Shown here: in pieces, positions 51,990 to 60,942 of the stretch
Numbering within the stretch: position 1 is the first letter of the stretch
How the letters are laid out: every line of letters starts with the position of its first letter
Assembly: GCA_900752435.1 (NCBI GenBank)
Contig: CAADVD010000016.1
Coordinates: 1-64,000 of the forward strand
DNA length: 64,000 nt
Origin: Oscillospiraceae bacterium
GTDB lineage: Bacteria > Bacillota > Clostridia > Oscillospirales > Ruminococcaceae
Direction of reading: 5' to 3'
Notes under the pieces: generated by a model
Databases searched by the model: none
What the model saw: the letters and a program-made list of their open reading frames with translations, nothing else
Told to the model about the DNA's origin: nothing
Position numbers and translations under genes: made by a program

Positions 51990-52712
51990 ATGACCCCCAA
52001 GGTACTGATTATCATTCCGGCGTACAACGAAGAAAAAAATATCGAAAAAGTGGTCCGCAACATTGAGGAAAACTTCAGTCAATACGATTACATCGTCGTC
52101 AACGATGGCTCGACGGATTCCACCAAGGATGTCTTGGAACGCAATCATTTTCACTATCTGGATTTGCCGCAGAATCTCGGCATTGGCGGCGGTGTGCAGA
52201 CGGGATACAAATACGCCGATGCAAACGGTTATGACATCGCCATCCAAATCGACGGCGACGGCCAGCACGACCCGGCTTTTATCGCACAATTGATTCAGCC
52301 GATTTTGGACGGACAAGCCGATATGGTGATTGGTTCCCGCTTTTTGGAGAAAGAAGGTTTTCAGACCTCTTCCATGCGCCGGCTTGGCATTCGCTATTTC
52401 AAGCATTTGCTGCACGCGCTTTGCGGCGTCACCATCACGGATGCAACCAGCGGTTTTCGCGCAAGCTCCGCCGCGCTGACGCGGTATTTTACCAAAGATT
52501 ATGCGGAAGACTATCCGGAACCGGAAGCCATCCTCTCCTCGGTGCTCAACGGGTTCCGAGTAATGGAGATTCCGGTTGTGATGCACGAGCGGCAGGGCGG
52601 CGAGTCGTCCATCAATGCACTAAAAAGTGTTTACTACATGATTAAGGTGACATTGGCCATCATCATCAGCCGCATTCGGTTTTGGAGGAAAAGAGAAAAA
52701 CCATGCTTTTAA
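51990..52712 (+). CDS. Family 2 glycosyltransferase (DPM1-like)
   Basis: A 240-residue GT-A enzyme: VLIIIPAYNEEKNIEKVVRN, the nucleotide-binding NDGSTDST, the DGDGQHDP metal motif, and GVTITDATSGFRA. It lacks C-terminal membrane helices. It probably loads a sugar on a polyprenyl phosphate, feeding the membrane proteins encoded downstream. RBS AGGTGA. Confidence 0.92.
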   Translation: MTPKVLIIIPAYNEEKNIEKVVRNIEENFSQYDYIVVNDGSTDSTKDVLERNHFHYLDLPQNLGIGGGVQTGYKYADANGYDIAIQIDGDGQHDPAFIAQLIQPILDGQADMVIGSRFLEKEGFQTSSMRRLGIRYFKHLLHALCGVTITDATSGFRASSAALTRYFTKDYAEDYPEPEAILSSVLNGFRVMEIPVVMHERQGGESSINALKSVYYMIKVTLAIIISRIRFWRKREKPCF

Positions 52713-53074
52713 AATTTCGTATTTTATTGATTGTTTGTATTCTGATTTACTTGGGCGTCATTTTAAACCTGCTCCGAAAAAAGAAGCTGAACCTGAAGTT
52801 CTCACTGGTGTGGCTGTTGGCGGGTGTGGCGATGCTGGTGGCTTGTGTATTCCCCGCATTTGTACACTTGATTTCCCGTATCACTGGTATTGTTGCCGAC
52901 GTGAACACCGTGTTCTTTTTGGAAGGCATTTTTGTGTTGGTGATTCTGCTGTCGCTAACCACCATTGTTTCCTATTTGAATGAACGAATCCGAAATTTGG
53001 TACAGACGATCGCGATTTTGGAAAAACGAGTGCGGGAATTGGAACAAAAGGAGAACCAGGATGAAACAGAGTAA
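52703..53074 (+). CDS. DUF2304 membrane protein
   Basis: A 123-residue protein with three helices and a C-terminal coiled-coil tail (RIRNLVQTIAILEKRVRELE). DUF2304 proteins regularly follow DPM1-like glycosyltransferases, as here, and may recruit or activate them. Start follows GGAGG with wide spacing. Confidence 0.82.
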   Translation: MLLKFRILLIVCILIYLGVILNLLRKKKLNLKFSLVWLLAGVAMLVACVFPAFVHLISRITGIVADVNTVFFLEGIFVLVILLSLTTIVSYLNERIRNLVQTIAILEKRVRELEQKENQDETE

Positions 53075-54596
53075 AATGAATGCGACTCTCTATACCGATC
53101 GAGATTACATCAAGCGCTGTTCGTTTTGCAGTCTCTTTTCTTCGCTTTTTTTAATTCTTGTTTTTGTCAATGAATATGGCATTGAAACAGTTGAAAAATC
53201 GCTGCTTCTTGCTGTTCTCATCTGTGTTCTTAACATCGCCGTTCTATTTTCCAGTCTGGTGAAAAAGTTAGAAATCCATCATATTGCAGTTGTTGTACTT
53301 TTAATTTTTGGATTGCTTTCGCTCTTTATTCAACCAATTTTGAATATTCCGGATGAAGAAGCACATTTTGCACGCGCAGAACTGACTTCGCGATTGCATC
53401 TATTTATTCCGCCACAGGCAACGGAACACACCACAATTCAAGCAACGGCAGATTTAGTAGAAAATCAGAAATTAAACTATCTGCGATCCACCATTCAAGG
53501 CGTGAAAATTGACCAAACGCCCGTTTCCTGTTACCACGTCGCCGGTTCCAACTTATTCTTCCTCTACATTCCACAAGCAATTGGCGTTCTGCTGGCAAAG
53601 CTGTTGGGACTCGATGTGATTTGGATGCTTTGGCTGGGACGTCTGTGCAATTTACTGCTGTATACGGCGCTTACCGGATTGGCAATTAAAATCATACCAC
53701 AGTGGAAATTGCCGCTGTTTTTTGTTGCTTGTCTGCCAATGTCCGTTCAGCAGGCTGCTTCGTTCAATCCAGATGCTACCATCAATGCGCTTGCTTTTTT
53801 GTTGATTGCTTATTACGTTCGCTTGCTGTGTGCACCGGAGGCCTCCATTAGGGGCAAACATTTGAGCATCTTTGCCGCACTCGCCGCTTTGCTCACCTTG
53901 AGTAAAGTGACCAATGTATTGTTTGTTGCCTTGATTCTAACCATTCCAAACAATCGGTTCCGCAACCGCAGAAATATTTGGCTGGCCAAAGGGGGCATTC
54001 TTGTTCTGGTTCTCCTCATCGGTATTGTTTATTATGGATATACTTCGACATTTGCGGTGAATCCGATTCATCAAAAATATTATGAAGACATGGGAATTTC
54101 CCCTGCCGAACAAACACAGTACATTTTATCTTCTCCTTTGGTATGGCTCAATGATTTTATCAAAATGTGCATGGAACAACTCAGTACGCACATCGATACC
54201 ATCAGTTCTTTTGGATGGATGGAATATCAGTACAGCTTTTTGAATTTAATTACCGTCTTTGTGTTTGGCAAATTGTGCCTTACACACGTCAAAATCGCGC
54301 TAAACGGATGGGGGAAGTTTGTTGTATTCGGCATTGCTGTTGGCGTCTATTTTGCAACTTGTTTGGCGATGTATCTGACTTGGTCACCAGTTGAGGCGGA
54401 TCATATTTCCGGCGTACAGGGGCGGTATCTGATTCCCGCCTTTGCACTTCTGCCTCTTCTATTTTCTTCTGCAAGTAAGGAACCTCTTCCGGAAAATCCA
54501 AAGGCACAGTGGATGGAACGCACGACGCTGCTGACAGTAAGCACCTCGATGATCGGTGCGATGTTGATGCTGACTGTTGCAATCTTTTATCGTTGA
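53061..54596 (+). CDS. DUF2142 polytopic membrane protein
   Basis: A 511-residue protein with about twelve helices and the conserved loop IPDEEAHFARAELTSRLHLF, which holds the acidic residues of DUF2142/GT-C-like enzymes. It could transfer the polyprenyl-linked sugar to a wall polymer. The start at 53061 has AAGGAG and overlaps the DUF2304 gene by 14 bases. Confidence 0.85.
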   Translation: MKQSKMNATLYTDRDYIKRCSFCSLFSSLFLILVFVNEYGIETVEKSLLLAVLICVLNIAVLFSSLVKKLEIHHIAVVVLLIFGLLSLFIQPILNIPDEEAHFARAELTSRLHLFIPPQATEHTTIQATADLVENQKLNYLRSTIQGVKIDQTPVSCYHVAGSNLFFLYIPQAIGVLLAKLLGLDVIWMLWLGRLCNLLLYTALTGLAIKIIPQWKLPLFFVACLPMSVQQAASFNPDATINALAFLLIAYYVRLLCAPEASIRGKHLSIFAALAALLTLSKVTNVLFVALILTIPNNRFRNRRNIWLAKGGILVLVLLIGIVYYGYTSTFAVNPIHQKYYEDMGISPAEQTQYILSSPLVWLNDFIKMCMEQLSTHIDTISSFGWMEYQYSFLNLITVFVFGKLCLTHVKIALNGWGKFVVFGIAVGVYFATCLAMYLTWSPVEADHISGVQGRYLIPAFALLPLLFSSASKEPLPENPKAQWMERTTLLTVSTSMIGAMLMLTVAIFYR

Positions 54597-54643
54597 GTCA
54601 AAACAGGCAATTGTCCGGCCGGGCAATTGTCTGAAACTTTGTT

Positions 54644-54672
54644 TTACTTTTCATGGTTTTTATAGTATAATA
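54644..54672 (+). promoter_or_regulatory. Promoter of ychF
   Basis: TTTACT (54644-54649), 17-base spacer, TATAAT (54667-54672). A near-palindrome CAATTGTCCGG/CCGGGCAATTG lies just upstream (about 54609-54631). Confidence 0.6.
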
Positions 54673-54727
54673 TTTTTATTATCGGCTTCTCGCCGAATCT
54701 TAACAAATAGAAATGGTGATGAACTTT

Positions 54728-55822
54728 ATGAAATTAGGTATGGTAGGTTTACCAAACGTCGGAAAAAGCACTCTGTTCAACGCGCTGACCAACGCTGGTG
54801 CGGAGTCCGCCAACTATCCGTTCTGCACGATTGAACCGAATGTGGGCGTGGTATCCGTGCCGGACGAACGACTGGATTTTCTGGCAAAGATGTACAACCC
54901 GAAAAAATTTACGCCCGCCGTGTTGGAATTCGTCGATATTGCCGGACTGGTGAAGGGCGCTTCCAAGGGAGAAGGCTTGGGCAATAAATTTCTGTCCAAT
55001 ATCCGCGAGGTCGATGCCATCGTACATGTGGTGCGCTGCTTTGAGGACAGCAACATTGTCCATGTAGACGGCGAAATTGGTCCGCGTCGGGACATTGAGA
55101 CCATCAATTTGGAGTTGATTTTCTCTGACATTGAAATTTTGGAACGCCGTTTGTCAAAGACCATCAAGGCGGCAAAAGCGGACAAGAAGTTACAGGCGGA
55201 AGTAGATTTCCTCGAGCGCCTGATGGCGCATCTGGAGGAAGGCAAATCCGCACGCGGATTTGATTTCACTGATGAGGAACGCGAAATGATCAAGACAACG
55301 CCTTTGTTATCCAACAAACCGATTATCTATGCGGCCAATCTGTGCGAAGAGGATTTCTCCGGCGATCTGGAGGAAAACAAATTCTATCAGGAAGTACTCA
55401 AAATTGCCCAAGAGGAGCACTCCGCAGTACTGCCGATTTGCGCAAAGATGGAAGAGGATATGGCGGACATGGAAGCGGAAGAAAAAGCCATGTTTTTGGA
55501 AGAGCTGGGGCTTCATGAATCCGGCTTGGATCGCATCATCAAGGAGGGCTATTCCCTGCTCGGCTTGATTTCCTATTTGACGGCCGGTTCGGATGAGGTG
55601 CGTGCATGGACGATTACCAACGGCACCAAAGCACCGCAGGCGGCTGGCAAAATCCACACCGACTTTGAGCGCGGCTTTATTCGTGCAGAAATCATCAGCT
55701 TTGACGATTTGGTGGCTTGCGGTTCCATGGCGGCGGCGAAAGAAAAGGGGCTGGTGCGTTTGGAAGGCAAGGACTATGTGATGAACGATGGGGATATTGT
55801 AAATTTCCGATTCAATGTATAG
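54728..55822 (+). CDS. ychF: Ribosome-associated ATPase YchF
   Basis: A 364-residue Obg-family protein: GLPNVGKSTLFNALT, PFCTIEPNVGVV, DIAGLVKGASKGEGLGN, and the NKP/YAANL version of G4 that gives ATP preference. The C-terminal TGS domain ends FRFNV. The start at 54728 matches the family N-terminus MKLGMVGLPNVGK. Confidence 0.96.
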   Translation: MKLGMVGLPNVGKSTLFNALTNAGAESANYPFCTIEPNVGVVSVPDERLDFLAKMYNPKKFTPAVLEFVDIAGLVKGASKGEGLGNKFLSNIREVDAIVHVVRCFEDSNIVHVDGEIGPRRDIETINLELIFSDIEILERRLSKTIKAAKADKKLQAEVDFLERLMAHLEEGKSARGFDFTDEEREMIKTTPLLSNKPIIYAANLCEEDFSGDLEENKFYQEVLKIAQEEHSAVLPICAKMEEDMADMEAEEKAMFLEELGLHESGLDRIIKEGYSLLGLISYLTAGSDEVRAWTITNGTKAPQAAGKIHTDFERGFIRAEIISFDDLVACGSMAAAKEKGLVRLEGKDYVMNDGDIVNFRFNV

Positions 55823-55926
55823 GAATTTCGGATAATAAAAATGAGTTTTGGTTTTTCCCATAAAACGGATTAGCCAATTTCCAAGCATATGTAAAAAAGA
55901 TGGAAGAGAAAAATCTCTTTCATCTC

Positions 55927-55961
55927 AGCCTGCTTTGGCATGATTCCAAAGCAGGCTTTTT
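55927..55961 (+). terminator. Terminator of ychF
   Basis: Stem AGCCTGCTTTGG/CCAAAGCAGGCT followed by a T run. Confidence 0.85.
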
Positions 55962-56031
55962 GCAGTATAATAGAAGAAAATGTAGGAATATCTGTCCATC
56001 CTGTTCCACTAGAATTCGGAAGCACAGTTAA

Positions 56032-56466
56032 TCAGCCTAACCATTTTAACAGGTTAGTAAAACCCTCTTCAAAACCCAGTAATTCCTCTTCGTTCACGGA
56101 TATCTCTACAATTGGCATAACATAGCCATCACCAAAATATCTTGGGGCAGTAATAAAGTCAACCTGATCTCCAATTTTGATTTTCTCATCTATACCTTTT
56201 TTTTGAACAATCGGTAAGTTGTCGCCAACAATTTTGAAACTATTATCATCAAATTGTGGAGTTAGATCTGAAAACCCAAGATACAATGCAGTTTTATCCT
56301 CATTGTAAGAAATATGACTCACAATTCCTATCGCATTTATATAGTTGTTTTTCTGCGAGTAATAGTCCCGCATCTTTGTCGTTGTACAAGAAGTCGAGAA
56401 AATGATTAAACACAGTAAAGAGATGGCCATGGGAACTCTTTTAATATTCAAAATGCTATTTTCCAT
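56032..56466 (-). CDS. Small lipoprotein of unknown function
   Basis: A 144-residue precursor with a signal peptide and lipobox STSC (Cys27). The mature part is about 117 residues with ALYLGFSDLTPQFDDN and KIKIGDQVDFITAPRYFGDG, perhaps a small OB-like barrel. I do not recognise the family. AT-rich codon use; it borders the degenerate RHS region. RBS GGTGG. Confidence 0.7.
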   Translation of the reverse strand: MENSILNIKRVPMAISLLCLIIFSTSCTTTKMRDYYSQKNNYINAIGIVSHISYNEDKTALYLGFSDLTPQFDDNSFKIVGDNLPIVQKKGIDEKIKIGDQVDFITAPRYFGDGYVMPIVEISVNEEELLGFEEGFTNLLKWLG

Positions 56467-56484
56467 TTTCACACCACCTTTAGT

Positions 56485-56661
56485 TCATAAAAATCCATAT
56501 AAAAATCCGCTACGCTTGCTGTCGTAAGAAATCCGCAGGCTTTGTCCCAACGAGCTATTCATTCCCACCAACCGGCCAATCATATCGTAGTTGTAGCTGT
56601 AATTGACTTGATTCAGCAAATCCTCATGGCGCACCGTATTTCCATATCCAGCATAGGTGTT
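56485..56661 (-). pseudogene. RHS repeat fragment
   Basis: The frame reads VNYSYNYDMIGRLVGMNSSL and SLRISYDS, clear YD/RHS repeat text, but only about 50 residues remain with no start of its own. Confidence 0.65.
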
Positions 56662-56665
56662 GCAT

Positions 56666-56699
56666 AAAATTGAGTACACCATATAGTGCACTCAATTTT
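56666..56699 (-). terminator. Hairpin after the 254-residue gene
   Basis: A 10-bp stem AAAATTGAGT/ACTCAATTTT. Confidence 0.5.
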
Positions 56700-56705
56700 A
56701 CGATA

Positions 56706-57470
56706 CTAGACCTTACGTCTTTTATTAACCTTAAACACATGTCCATCATAAACCGATTTTTTCACTTGATTTCCTTGGTATTCTGTTAACGTATAAGTTG
56801 ATAGATATCCTTGCTCATCATGTTCAAAAGTATATTTATCATGGCTTAAATACATAATTTCGGGCGTAAATGAATACAAATCTACATCACGAATCCGATT
56901 ATCCTCATAATGATATACTTCCTTACAATAATTAAACACCTGGTTGTACTCATCTTGATATGAACATGTTATATACTCTTTAATTTTCCCCTCTTCATAC
57001 TTTTCTTCAGAAATAACAGAAAGTTTGTCAAATGAATTAAATTCAAATCCCCAAATGGTATCATCAAATCGTACAAACACTTCATTTCGCTGGAATCTCC
57101 CTTCACCTATTTTCACCAACACCAAATATCCATCTGCATTAAAATGATATTCGTACGATATATTTAGCTTTTCTGTTTTGTTCTTGATGCGTCTGCCTCT
57201 GCTACAGTTTCCAATAATAATATCATCAACTAAACTAGGGGAATAATATCCTCGATGAAGCGTTCTCCCTCCTAAACCATATTCTGCGTTTACGGATTGT
57301 AACATAGCTTCCTGATACAACAATTCGAATTTTCCTTTGTATTGTACCCCAATCGCATGTAAGCGTTCACATTCCTCACAAAACGGCTGACAATCCTGTA
57401 TGTTTTTCGGAGAATTTCCATATTCTTTTGCCTTCTTCATCGCTATTTTTATGATTCCCTCAAATTCCAT
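56706..57470 (-). CDS. Hypothetical protein in RHS locus, possible immunity protein
   Basis: A 254-residue soluble protein with a very strong ribosome site (AAAGGAGGAAG). It contains CQPFCEECERLHAIG (a CxxC) and many Tyr/Asp/Glu-rich strands (YHYEDNRIRDVDLYSF, DKYTFEHDEQGYLSTYTLTE) that recall YD-type repeats. No family is recognised. Its place between RHS fragments suggests immunity to a lost RHS toxin. Confidence 0.65.
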   Translation of the reverse strand: MEFEGIIKIAMKKAKEYGNSPKNIQDCQPFCEECERLHAIGVQYKGKFELLYQEAMLQSVNAEYGLGGRTLHRGYYSPSLVDDIIIGNCSRGRRIKNKTEKLNISYEYHFNADGYLVLVKIGEGRFQRNEVFVRFDDTIWGFEFNSFDKLSVISEEKYEEGKIKEYITCSYQDEYNQVFNYCKEVYHYEDNRIRDVDLYSFTPEIMYLSHDKYTFEHDEQGYLSTYTLTEYQGNQVKKSVYDGHVFKVNKRRKV

Positions 57471-57557
57471 TGGCTTCCTCCTTTAAAAAGGCGCAAACAT
57501 TTCTAACGCCTTTAATTTTACTTTTAACTCAGTTAATGTTCTTTCAACATTTTCACA

Positions 57558-57623
57558 TTACTCTTCCACGGTAGTTCCTTGTTCATAAGCTTGCTCAATC
57601 CGATAATTAACATATGCGTAATA
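57558..57623 (-). pseudogene. Remnant of an RHS-associated C-terminal segment
   Basis: A 21-residue stretch, YYAYVNYRIEQAYEQGTTVE..., ends in a stop. It resembles the start of the segment at 60082-60210 (YYSYVSGRLESVKDDP), so both may derive from the same family. Confidence 0.35.
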
Positions 57624-57681
57624 TATATTTGAATGTACTCATCTATAGTTATAATTGTTGCAATAATCAAAAGGCTAATTG

Positions 57682-57858
57682 CTAAAGCCGGATTCGTCCT
57701 GCACCATCAGCTAAATTCACAGGATTATTAAAACAATATGCAAACAAGTTTTTCCGTAAAGCAGAATTCACCATAGATGATAGATTATCCGCATTAACAA
57801 AGCGTCCAATCTCCGAATCATAATACCGACTATTCAGATAATATAGTCCGCTTTCGGC
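57682..57858 (-). pseudogene. RHS core C-terminal remnant (copy 1)
   Basis: The frame reads ESGLYYLNSRYYDSEIGRFV, NADN, then NLFAYCFNNPVNLADGAGR and a stop, the typical end of an RHS core. Nothing RHS-like precedes it. It is similar to copy 2 about 900 bases away. Confidence 0.75.
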
Positions 57859-57875
57859 TGAATTTATATAGGTAC

Positions 57876-58030
57876 CCGGAGAGGTTGTCCCCCTTCCGGG
57901 ACTGTGTTTTTCGGGCGGTTACATACTGAAGAATGCGCTATCTACCAGCAAGCATCGCCGTTGTGATACCACGGCGCTGTCAGGTGAACTTCTGAAACCC
58001 ATAGATATAGTTGCTAAAATGATTGCACAT
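57876..58030. other. Unexplained GC-richer patch inside the RHS locus
   Basis: This stretch of about 150 bases is richer in G/C than its surroundings. Its plus strand is open to a TAA at about 58038, ending ELLKPIDIVAKMIAHINS. It abuts the RHS remnant with no homologous RHS text. It may be an inserted fragment of a mobile element; I do not recognise it. Confidence 0.35.
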
Positions 58031-58038
58031 ATTAACTC

Positions 58039-58548
58039 CTAATCTGCACAAAGCTGTTCTTTAATTTTTAATATTACTTGTTTTATGTCATATGTATCCT
58101 TGTGAAAAGTGATATCAACTTGAGATTCACTTATTAAAACTACCATGCTTAGCTTAATAATTTTGCGCTTTATTAGTTGACATCTGTTAATCCGATTGTG
58201 CAGATACTGCTCCCACTTGCTATGATTTTCAACTCCTTCAATTGAAAATGATTCACATTCCGAGGCAAGGATATAATGTATTAGTTCTTTAAGATTACAG
58301 CCGTTTACCATTAAAACAATATCAGTATATGGAAAATCACCATACAATGATGTCATATAATTGATACTAAGCGTTTTTATTGTCTGAAAAAGAGGACTGT
58401 TTTTTTCAACGTTACCGATTTCCATAATTACAGTTTCATATTTAAACAAACCTATGATATTTAATAAACTGTCTTCTGAACAGTTAAACCGACTAATGGA
58501 AATATTTTGGATATCTCTCCAAATAAACTTAGTAACCTTTACTCTCAT
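58039..58548 (-). CDS. Hypothetical protein, candidate RHS immunity protein
   Basis: A 169-residue AT-rich protein, RVKVTKFIWRDIQNISISRF to IKEQLCAD, without membrane segments or known motifs. Its start overlaps the stop of the RHS core end (copy 2), the position of an immunity gene after an RHS toxin. Confidence 0.65.
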   Translation of the reverse strand: MRVKVTKFIWRDIQNISISRFNCSEDSLLNIIGLFKYETVIMEIGNVEKNSPLFQTIKTLSINYMTSLYGDFPYTDIVLMVNGCNLKELIHYILASECESFSIEGVENHSKWEQYLHNRINRCQLIKRKIIKLSMVVLISESQVDITFHKDTYDIKQVILKIKEQLCAD

Positions 58549-59095
58549 CTCTTTAACCCTCCATATATACCTGCAGCAACGACAGCTACGCCAACAACAA
58601 TTGCTCCAACGCCAATAGCTAATTTAGTCGCCCATTTCGGCCAGTGCCCAGTATCATCTGTCATATTGACAGGATTGTTAAAGCAATAAGCAAATAGGTT
58701 ATTTTCGAGAATGTGGTCGTTACCACCATCAATTATTTTGGGGGCATCCGCATTCAAAAACCGCCCAATCTCCGGATCATAATACCGACTATTCAGATAA
58801 TACAATCCACTTTCCATATCATAGTAATACCCACGATACCGGAACGGGTTCTTCACACCAATCATATCTTTTGCAGACCCCGAAATAGAAATCAACTTGC
58901 CCCAGCTGTCATACACATAGCTTACCACCTGTGTACCCGCACTGTCAAGAATTCCTATTATATCATTCTGCAAATTGCAAATATAGTAATAGTTGTTTCC
59001 GCCGTACTTAATACGTGATAGGCCTGTCCGTTGTAGCTGGTCAGCTTGTCTTTCCAATTGGTATCTCCATAGGCATAACCAATCTCATACAGCTA
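58545..59095 (-). pseudogene. RHS core end (copy 2) with no toxin domain
   Basis: A segment YEIGYAYGDTNWKDKLTSYN near 59095-59040 is RHS text in one frame. After a frame change, GGNNYYYICNLQNDIIGILD, NPFRYRGYYYDMESGLYY and NLFAYCFNNPVNMTDDTG continue in another to the stop at 58545. The 5' part of the gene is absent. After the core only a 30-residue hydrophobic segment (KLAIGVGAIVVGVAVVAAG) remains before the stop, so no toxin domain is encoded. Confidence 0.8.
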
Positions 59096-59165
59096 TTCCA
59101 AAAAACTTTTAAAATACGCATAATAAAGGACGTATTGCTTTTCATGCAACACGCCCTCATTAAAG

Positions 59166-60077
59166 TCATAAGGATAGATCAATAAATTCCAAACAAAATA
59201 GTCCATTCCAAGTGCCAATATAAATATACTTATTTACAATTAGTGCACTAGAACAATGCTCGTAATGATATTGATTAGCGATTTTATTAGTAACCATATT
59301 GTATATAATAACTTTGGAAGAATATATCACATAATAGTATCGATAATCATTAGAAAAATATGATCTACTGTAATAACCTTCTGTTCGCTTTAACATCGGA
59401 ATATTAAGGTTCTGCACAGCACTGCCTTCTAAATAGTCCACTATTTTCATATCGTCTGTAACAAAAAATCTTTTGCTGTATAGAACATTAGCTAATTTTG
59501 TTCTAATAGCTTCATATAAAATATATTTTTTACAGCTTATTGGGTCTACTTTGGAAACAATTACTTTTATACACGGCTGATTGTTTGTAAGAGGTTCAAG
59601 CCAAGTTTCCAATACAAGTATCCTATTTTCAGAATCATCGTATTGAATATCTTTAATCACACCATAATGTGTTTGAAATAGCATTCTTTCACAATCACCT
59701 GTGCGCCAATCAATTCTATAAAAATATTTTTCATCATTGCTATTCAACACATCTATCACATATGTTTTATCAGGGGATAACACAAATTTTGTATCTTGAG
59801 ATCCTTGTATTCCTTTAGGTTTAATAGTATACAGGCATTGCTTCTGATTTTGTTCTAAATCATAAATTTTAAACAATCCAGACGTTGTTTTGGCTATAAA
59901 TTGCGTATTTCCCACAAATTTTATACAAGTAGGATTTATAATATCCTTAAAACAAGCAATTGTGTGAAGATCCGATTTATTCATTAAATGGATGTTTCTT
60001 GCACCAAATGTGTAAAGATATTTTTCAGACTCACCAATAAAAAAACTTGCACCTTTTTTAATTACCCCAATCTTCAT
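59166..60077 (-). CDS. WD40-like propeller protein, candidate RHS immunity protein
   Basis: A 303-residue protein of repeated beta-strand units (KFVGNTQFIAKTTSGLFKIY, KFVLSPDKTYVIDV, YIYIGTWNGLFCLEF) that suggest a six- or seven-bladed propeller. No signal peptide. AT-rich. The start at 60077 has GGTGG upstream. Location in the RHS locus suggests immunity or a scaffold; no direct evidence. Confidence 0.65.
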   Translation of the reverse strand: MKIGVIKKGASFFIGESEKYLYTFGARNIHLMNKSDLHTIACFKDIINPTCIKFVGNTQFIAKTTSGLFKIYDLEQNQKQCLYTIKPKGIQGSQDTKFVLSPDKTYVIDVLNSNDEKYFYRIDWRTGDCERMLFQTHYGVIKDIQYDDSENRILVLETWLEPLTNNQPCIKVIVSKVDPISCKKYILYEAIRTKLANVLYSKRFFVTDDMKIVDYLEGSAVQNLNIPMLKRTEGYYSRSYFSNDYRYYYVIYSSKVIIYNMVTNKIANQYHYEHCSSALIVNKYIYIGTWNGLFCLEFIDLSL

Positions 60078-60081
60078 AAGT

Positions 60082-60264
60082 CTACCACCATATTCCATAC
60101 CATGCTCTCATTTCTATCTCTCCCTGTAACTCACGTAATGTACGTTCTATCGCAACCGGATCGTCTTTTACACTCTCTAGACGTCCACTAACATAACTGT
60201 AATATAGTAGTTGATCGGTTCTCCATATGCCCATCTTTTTACAGATTAAAAATAACGAGCACAT
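60082..60264 (-). pseudogene. Truncated RHS-associated segment
   Basis: The frame LLYYSYVSGRLESVKDDP, AIERTLRELQGEIEMRAWYG ends at 60082. It lacks a plausible start and runs into the tRNA-Leu terminator, so it is a leftover of a longer gene. Confidence 0.45.
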
Positions 60265-60287
60265 ACCATGTGTATGTGCTCGTTATT
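60251..60287 (-). terminator. Terminator of tRNA-Leu
   Basis: A perfect 16-bp stem AATAACGAGCACATAC/GTATGTGCTCGTTATT followed on the minus strand by TTTTTAATC. Confidence 0.85.
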
Positions 60288-60296
60288 TTATTACAT

Positions 60297-60383
60297 TGGT
60301 GCGAAGGATGGGACTTGAACCCACACAGTATTGCTACCACTAGAACCTGAATCTAGCGCGTCTGCCAATTCCGCCACCCTCGC
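60297..60383 (-). tRNA. tRNA-Leu (CAG), CCA encoded
   Basis: An 87-nt cloverleaf with a long variable arm, acceptor GCGAGGG paired with CCTTCGC, T-loop GTTCAAGTC and anticodon CAG in TTCAGGT. Confidence 0.95.
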
Positions 60384-60445
60384 AAGCGACTCATTTATTA
60401 TAGCAAGCATTTTCCGATTTGTCAATACTTTTTTGAAAAATTTTT

Positions 60446-60931
60446 TTATTTATGGTATTTTCCATTGGAATTGATCTGAAATGCCCGATAAATCTGCTCC
60501 AGCAACATCACTCTAGCCAATTGATGCGGAAACGTCATCGGTGACATTGACAGCTTCAAATCCGCCCTTTGCTTAACCGCATCGGCCAATCCAAACGATC
60601 CGCCAATGATAAAATTGACCTCGCTCTTTCCGGACAGCGCCACTTCTGCCAGCCGTTTGGCCAACTGCTCAGAACTCAGCATCTTCCCCTCAATGCACAT
60701 TGGAATCTGATAGGCCGCCCCCAGCTTCATCTGCGCAAGGATGCTCGCCCCCTCCATCAAGATACCCTTTTCCACCTGTGCATCGCTTGGATTGGCCGGA
60801 ATTTTGTATTCTGCCAATTCCACGATCCGCAGCTTGCAGAACGCCCCCAACCGCTTTTCATATTCTGCACAAGCCTGCTGCAAATACTTCTCTTTCAGCT
60901 TGCCGATACAAATTACATTCACCGCCAGCAT
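60446..60931 (-). CDS. rlmH: 23S rRNA (pseudouridine1915-N3)-methyltransferase RlmH
   Basis: A 161-residue SPOUT methyltransferase: VICIGKLKEKYLQQACAEYE, FIIGGSFGLADAVKQRADL and SMSPMTFPHQLARVMLLEQI, with the conserved IYRAFQINSNGKYHK end. The start at 60931 has TAGGAG. It follows the WalJ-like gene. Confidence 0.96.
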   Translation of the reverse strand: MLAVNVICIGKLKEKYLQQACAEYEKRLGAFCKLRIVELAEYKIPANPSDAQVEKGILMEGASILAQMKLGAAYQIPMCIEGKMLSSEQLAKRLAEVALSGKSEVNFIIGGSFGLADAVKQRADLKLSMSPMTFPHQLARVMLLEQIYRAFQINSNGKYHK

Positions 60932-60942
60932 TCGTCTCACTC

